NCBI GenBank assembly: GCA_036503065.1
Contig: DASXXM010000465.1
Location: 1-7,566 of the forward strand
Direction: 5' to 3'
DNA from: DATEPR01 sp036503065
GTDB lineage: Bacteria; Actinomycetota; Actinomycetes; Mycobacteriales; Pseudonocardiaceae
DNA: 7,566 bases
In this document: piece after piece, positions 5,168 through 7,566 of the stretch
How positions within the stretch are numbered: position 1 is the first letter of the stretch
Layout of the letters: the number at the start of each line of letters is the position of its first letter
Made by a program: the position numbers and the translations under genes
The notes under the pieces: model-generated
Database searches by the model: none
Told to the model about the DNA's origin: nothing
The model's input: the letters and a program-made list of their open reading frames with translations, nothing else

Positions 5168-6223
5168 ATGACGAGCATTCCGCGTGACCAGTGGTATGTG
5201 GCCGCGTACGGCCGCGAGATCGGGCCGCAGTTGTTCGCCCGCACCATCTGCGGCGAGCCGATCCTGTTCTGGCGCACCAGAGGCGGCCAGGTGACCGCCA
5301 TGCCCGACCGATGCGTGCATCGGCGGTTCCCGCTGTCCCGGCCGCCGTCCCGGCTCGTGGACGACCAGGTGGTCTGTGGCTACCACGGTTTCACCTACGC
5401 CGCCGACGGCCGGTGCGTCGCCGTGCCGGGACAGAGCCGTGTCCCCCGGACCGCCCGGCTGCTGACCTACCCGCTCGTGGAGCAGGACTCGTTCGTGTGG
5501 GTCTTCATCGGCGACCCGGCGAACGCCGATCCGACGCGGATTCCGCGGGCGCCCTACCTCGACTCCCCCGACTACACGACGGTCGCCGGGATGGAGCCGC
5601 TGCGGGCCAGGTACTCGCTGCTCGTCGACAACCTGCTGGACCTGTCGCACGAGACCTACCTGCATGCCGGCTACATCGGCACGCCGGAGGTCGCCGCCAC
5701 CCCGATCACCACCGAGGTCGACGACCGGGCCGGCATCGTCCACGTCTCGCGGCACATGGACGACACGGAATGCCCGCCGTTCTACGCGAAATCCACCGGC
5801 CTGCGCGGCCGGATCACACGCTGGCAAGATATCGAGTACCTGCCGCCGTGCCTGTACAAGCTGCACAGTCGCATCGCCGCGGTCGGCTCGGTGCCCCACC
5901 GGGACGGCACGGATCCGGACGGGTGCCACGTCGAGGTGGTGTACGCGATCACGCCGGAAACCGAGCACTCGACGCACGATTTCTGGGCGGTGGCCCGCGA
6001 CTTCGCCCTCGCCGACGAGGAGGTCTCGGCGTTCCTGGCGGACAGCAACCGGACGGTCGTGCTGCAGGACGTCGACGCGCTCAACGTGCTCGAACAGATC
6101 ATCTCGGCCGAGCCGGACGGCTGTCAGGAACTGTCGGTCAACATCGACGCCGGTGGGCTCGCCGCCCGGCGGATGCTCCAACGCATGCGCAGGCCGGAGC
6201 CTGCGGGCGCAGCTGTGTCATGA
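5168..6223 (+). CDS. VanA-like Rieske non-heme iron oxygenase (aromatic O-demethylase/monooxygenase subunit)
   Basis: The 351-residue protein has the layout of vanillate O-demethylase oxygenase (VanA) and its relatives. The N-terminal Rieske 2Fe-2S domain has ligands C49, H51, C70 and H73 in CVHRRFPLS and CGYHGFTY. The C-terminal catalytic domain has D158, H161 and H166 in DNLLDLSHETYLHAG; D158 would bridge electron transfer between subunits. The third iron ligand is probably D301 in VVLQDVDALNVLEQ. The near-C-terminal LSVNIDAGGLAARRM block is also VanA-like. Such enzymes use reductant and O2 to demethylate or hydroxylate aromatic acids in the cytoplasm. Vanillate to protocatechuate is the leading guess, but relatives act on other substrates, so no symbol is given. 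The ATG at 5168 was chosen over an in-frame GTG at 5144 because homology starts there (IPRDQWYVAA). The variant CVHRR replaces the more usual CPHRG. The stop overlaps the reductase start (ATGA). Confidence 0.92.
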   Translation: MTSIPRDQWYVAAYGREIGPQLFARTICGEPILFWRTRGGQVTAMPDRCVHRRFPLSRPPSRLVDDQVVCGYHGFTYAADGRCVAVPGQSRVPRTARLLTYPLVEQDSFVWVFIGDPANADPTRIPRAPYLDSPDYTTVAGMEPLRARYSLLVDNLLDLSHETYLHAGYIGTPEVAATPITTEVDDRAGIVHVSRHMDDTECPPFYAKSTGLRGRITRWQDIEYLPPCLYKLHSRIAAVGSVPHRDGTDPDGCHVEVVYAITPETEHSTHDFWAVARDFALADEEVSAFLADSNRTVVLQDVDALNVLEQIISAEPDGCQELSVNIDAGGLAARRMLQRMRRPEPAGAAVS

Positions 6224-7197
6224 GCGACGCCAAGCCGACCGAACCGCACGTCGAGCACGAACTCGACCTCGTGCTGGCACGCAAGGACACCGTCGCCGAC
6301 GGCGTCGTCCTGCTCACGCTGCGGCGGCCGGACGGGCGAGACCTGCCCGCCTGGCAGCCCGGCGCGCACGTCGACCTGGTGCTCGCCGACGGCCTTGTCC
6401 GGCAGTACTCGCTGTGCGGCGACCCGTGGGAGACCTCGATCCTGCGGGTCGCCGTGCAGCGGGAGCAGGCGGGCCGGGGTGGCTCGGCGTACGTGCACGA
6501 CGTGCTCGCGGCAGGGCGGTCGGTGCGCGTCCGCGGTCCCCGCAACCACTTCCCGCTCGTCGCGGCCAAGCGCTACCTGTTCATCGCGGGCGGCATCGGC
6601 ATCACGCCGATCCGGCCCATGATCGCCGAGGTCGCGGCGTCGGGACGGGACTGGCGGTTGGTCTACGGCGGCCGGACGCGGTCGTCCATGGCGTTCCGGG
6701 ACGAACTCGGGTGCCGCCATCCCGAGCACGTCGACATCCGACCCCGGGACGAGCACGGACTGCTGGACCTCCCGACGCTGCTCGCCGAGCCGGACGCGGA
6801 CACCGCCGTCTACTGCTGCGGGCCGGAAGCCCTGCTGGCGGCGGTGGAACAGCGGTGCGCGGACTGGCCGACCAACGCCCCGCACGTGGAACGGTTCGCG
6901 CCGAAGGCCGGGGCGGCCGACGGTCCACACCGGACGTTCGAGGTCGAAATGCGGCGCACCGGCACGGTCCGCACGGTGCCGCCGGACCGGTCGATCCTGG
7001 ACGTCGTCACGGAATCCGGTGTGCCCGTGCTGTCGTCCTGCCAGGAAGGCACCTGCGGCACCTGCGAGACGCCCGTGCTGTCCGGCGAACCGGACCATCG
7101 CGATTCCGTGCTCACCAGGCAGGAGCGGGAGGCCGGCGACATCATGATGATCTGCGTGTCCCGCTCCCGCTCCGCACGCCTGGTACTGGACCTCTGA
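6220..7197 (+). CDS. VanB-like PDR-family reductase (FMN, NAD(P)H and plant-type 2Fe-2S)
   Basis: This 325-residue reductase supplies electrons to the Rieske oxygenase. The domain order is that of phthalate dioxygenase reductase and VanB. First is an FMN-binding barrel with RQYSL (R61-L65). Next is a nucleotide-binding domain with GGIGITP (124-130) and the YCCGPEALL block. Last is a C-terminal plant-type ferredoxin with C274-x4-C279-x2-C282 and C312. All four cluster ligands are present, and the length is normal. The ATG at 6220 overlaps the oxygenase stop by four bases (ATGA), implying translational coupling and near-equal synthesis. The frame stays open far upstream into the oxygenase gene, but that part is out-of-frame shadow sequence. 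No clear terminator lies in the 12 nt between its stop and the convergent aldehyde dehydrogenase end. Confidence 0.95.
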   Translation: MSDAKPTEPHVEHELDLVLARKDTVADGVVLLTLRRPDGRDLPAWQPGAHVDLVLADGLVRQYSLCGDPWETSILRVAVQREQAGRGGSAYVHDVLAAGRSVRVRGPRNHFPLVAAKRYLFIAGGIGITPIRPMIAEVAASGRDWRLVYGGRTRSSMAFRDELGCRHPEHVDIRPRDEHGLLDLPTLLAEPDADTAVYCCGPEALLAAVEQRCADWPTNAPHVERFAPKAGAADGPHRTFEVEMRRTGTVRTVPPDRSILDVVTESGVPVLSSCQEGTCGTCETPVLSGEPDHRDSVLTRQEREAGDIMMICVSRSRSARLVLDL

Positions 7198-7209
7198 CGG
7201 CCATGCCGG

Positions 7210-7431
7210 TCAGGCCATGACAGAGCGCGGTTCGAGAAAGCCCTCAAGGCCGTAGGTGCCGTATTCCCGCCCGATGCCCGACTGTTTGAACCCCCCGAAC
7301 GGGGACCGCGGCTCGTAACCGCCGTTGATCGACACCCGACCCGCCGCAAGCCGCGACGCGACGCGACCCGCTCGCGCGGGATCGGACGAGAAGACATAGG
7401 CATGCAGGCCGTAAGCCGTATCGTTGGCAGC
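7210..7431 (-). pseudogene. aldehyde dehydrogenase, C-terminal fragment (apparently truncated)
   Basis: The minus-strand translation ending at the TGA 7212-7210 is unmistakably an aldehyde dehydrogenase C terminus: ANDTAYGLHAYVFSSDPARA, then VSINGGYEPRSPFGGFKQSG, then IGREYGTYGLEGFLEP. It covers roughly the last 70 residues of a family near 480. Beyond about 7431 the frame stays open, but the residues (GFGQAGRDDQDIAEHTQVEQDGERLGDI) do not resemble the EEVFGPVL...IPY region expected there. The plus strand reads instead as a different gene. The catalytic Cys and the NAD-binding domain are therefore missing here. About 78 percent of its codons end in G or C, lower than in neighbouring genes, with CTT, TTT, TCT and AAA present. 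It converges on the reductase gene; it might once have oxidised the aldehyde precursor of the oxygenase substrate. It could instead be an intact gene with an atypical segment. Confidence 0.7.
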
Positions 7432-7566
7432 TGCTGCTATGTCGCCGAGACGTTCGCCGTCCTGCTCGACCTGGGTGTGCTCGGCGATGTCCTGATCATC
7501 CCGGCCGGCCTGTCCGAAGCCACGTTCCTGGTGTGGCTGCTGGTCAGCGCGGGCGGCCTGCCCGCG
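7432..7566 (+). CDS. DUF4386-like membrane protein, C-terminal segment (partial, runs off window)
   Basis: The plus-strand frame from 7432 to the edge reads CCYVAETFAVLLDL, then VLIIPAGLSEATFLVWLLVSAGG. It contains a strongly hydrophobic helix ending in WLLV. This closely resembles the end of DUF4386 integral membrane proteins of actinobacteria, which have a GYL-x-D-S/T-F segment followed by a final helix with a P-A-x-x-x-E-x-x-x-x-x-W-L-L pattern. From 7441 on, about 93 percent of codons end in G or C, better than the opposite strand (about 79 percent). The frame has no plausible start: the ATG at 7402 lies inside the aldehyde dehydrogenase remnant, and the four or five upstream helices of the family are absent. 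I read it as a 5'-truncated fragment joined to the dehydrogenase remnant; its end lies beyond 7566. Recognition is by pattern only. Confidence 0.5.

Noticed and set aside
4250..6181. Minus-strand open frame of 643 codons
   Set aside because: Antisense to the IclR regulator and Rieske oxygenase, whose complete motifs lie on the plus strand; a GC-bias artefact.
5191..6219. Upstream extension of the reductase frame to give a 668-residue fusion protein
   Set aside because: The added residues are an out-of-frame reading of the oxygenase gene; reductase homology begins after the ATG at 6220, which forms an ATGA overlap.
7198..7240. Possible bidirectional terminator between the reductase and the dehydrogenase remnant
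   Set aside because: Only short imperfect pairing (CTCTG with CAGAG, GGCC with GGCC) and no T tract.
7441..7566. Continuation of the aldehyde dehydrogenase on the minus strand to the window edge
   Set aside because: The frame is open but its residues do not match the family's EEVFGP/IPY region, and codon bias favours the plus strand; kept as the main alternative to the junction.
1..7566. CRISPR array, tRNA or rRNA genes, insertion sequences, prophage or defence system
   Set aside because: Looked for on both strands: no regularly spaced repeats, cloverleaf-like sequence, transposase motifs or defence-gene families are visible.

Overview
The window is high-GC DNA with strong G/C preference at third codon positions, GTG starts, promoters abutting start codons, and a mycothiol-dependent-enzyme family gene. 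This points to an actinomycete, most likely of the Pseudonocardiaceae type (Amycolatopsis, Saccharothrix, Lentzea or relatives). The genus is an inference; no rRNA or other marker is present.

Layout. (1) 1-1083, minus strand: the N-terminal 361 codons of uvrA, running off the left edge. (2) 1084-1342: a divergent intergenic region with an 18-bp perfect palindrome, a possible uvrA -10 box and a terminator-like hairpin. (3) 1343-2831, plus strand: a mycothiol-dependent maleylpyruvate isomerase-family protein, then a glyoxalase II-like metallo-beta-lactamase-fold hydrolase. A textbook terminator with a perfect 15-bp stem follows. A metallo-hydrolase beside uvrA is also known in mycobacteria. (4) 2976-4274, plus strand: an unrecognised 432-residue protein behind what looks like a leaderless promoter. 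(5) 4335-7197, plus strand: a catabolic cassette of an IclR-family regulator, a VanA-like Rieske oxygenase and a VanB-like FMN/NAD/2Fe-2S reductase. The last two overlap by ATGA. The 68-nt gap between regulator and oxygenase holds a nested palindrome that is a good candidate operator. (6) 7210-7566: the right edge holds a C-terminal fragment of an aldehyde dehydrogenase on the minus strand. It appears to be abruptly joined at about 7426-7440 to the C-terminal part of a DUF4386-like membrane protein on the plus strand.

How the genes work together. The reductase would pass electrons from NAD(P)H through FMN and a plant-type 2Fe-2S centre to the Rieske centre and mononuclear iron of the oxygenase. 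That oxygenase would O-demethylate or hydroxylate an aromatic acid such as vanillate, under IclR-type control. The aldehyde dehydrogenase remnant could be what is left of an upstream aldehyde-oxidising step, but its N-terminal and catalytic parts are not in this window.

Most of the window is ordinary actinobacterial chromosome. I found no CRISPR array, mobile-element gene, tRNA or rRNA. The most unusual items are the apparent gene-fragment junction at the right edge, the 35-nt repeat pair flanking the isomerase/hydrolase genes, the palindromes in the two control regions, and the unrecognised 432-residue protein.
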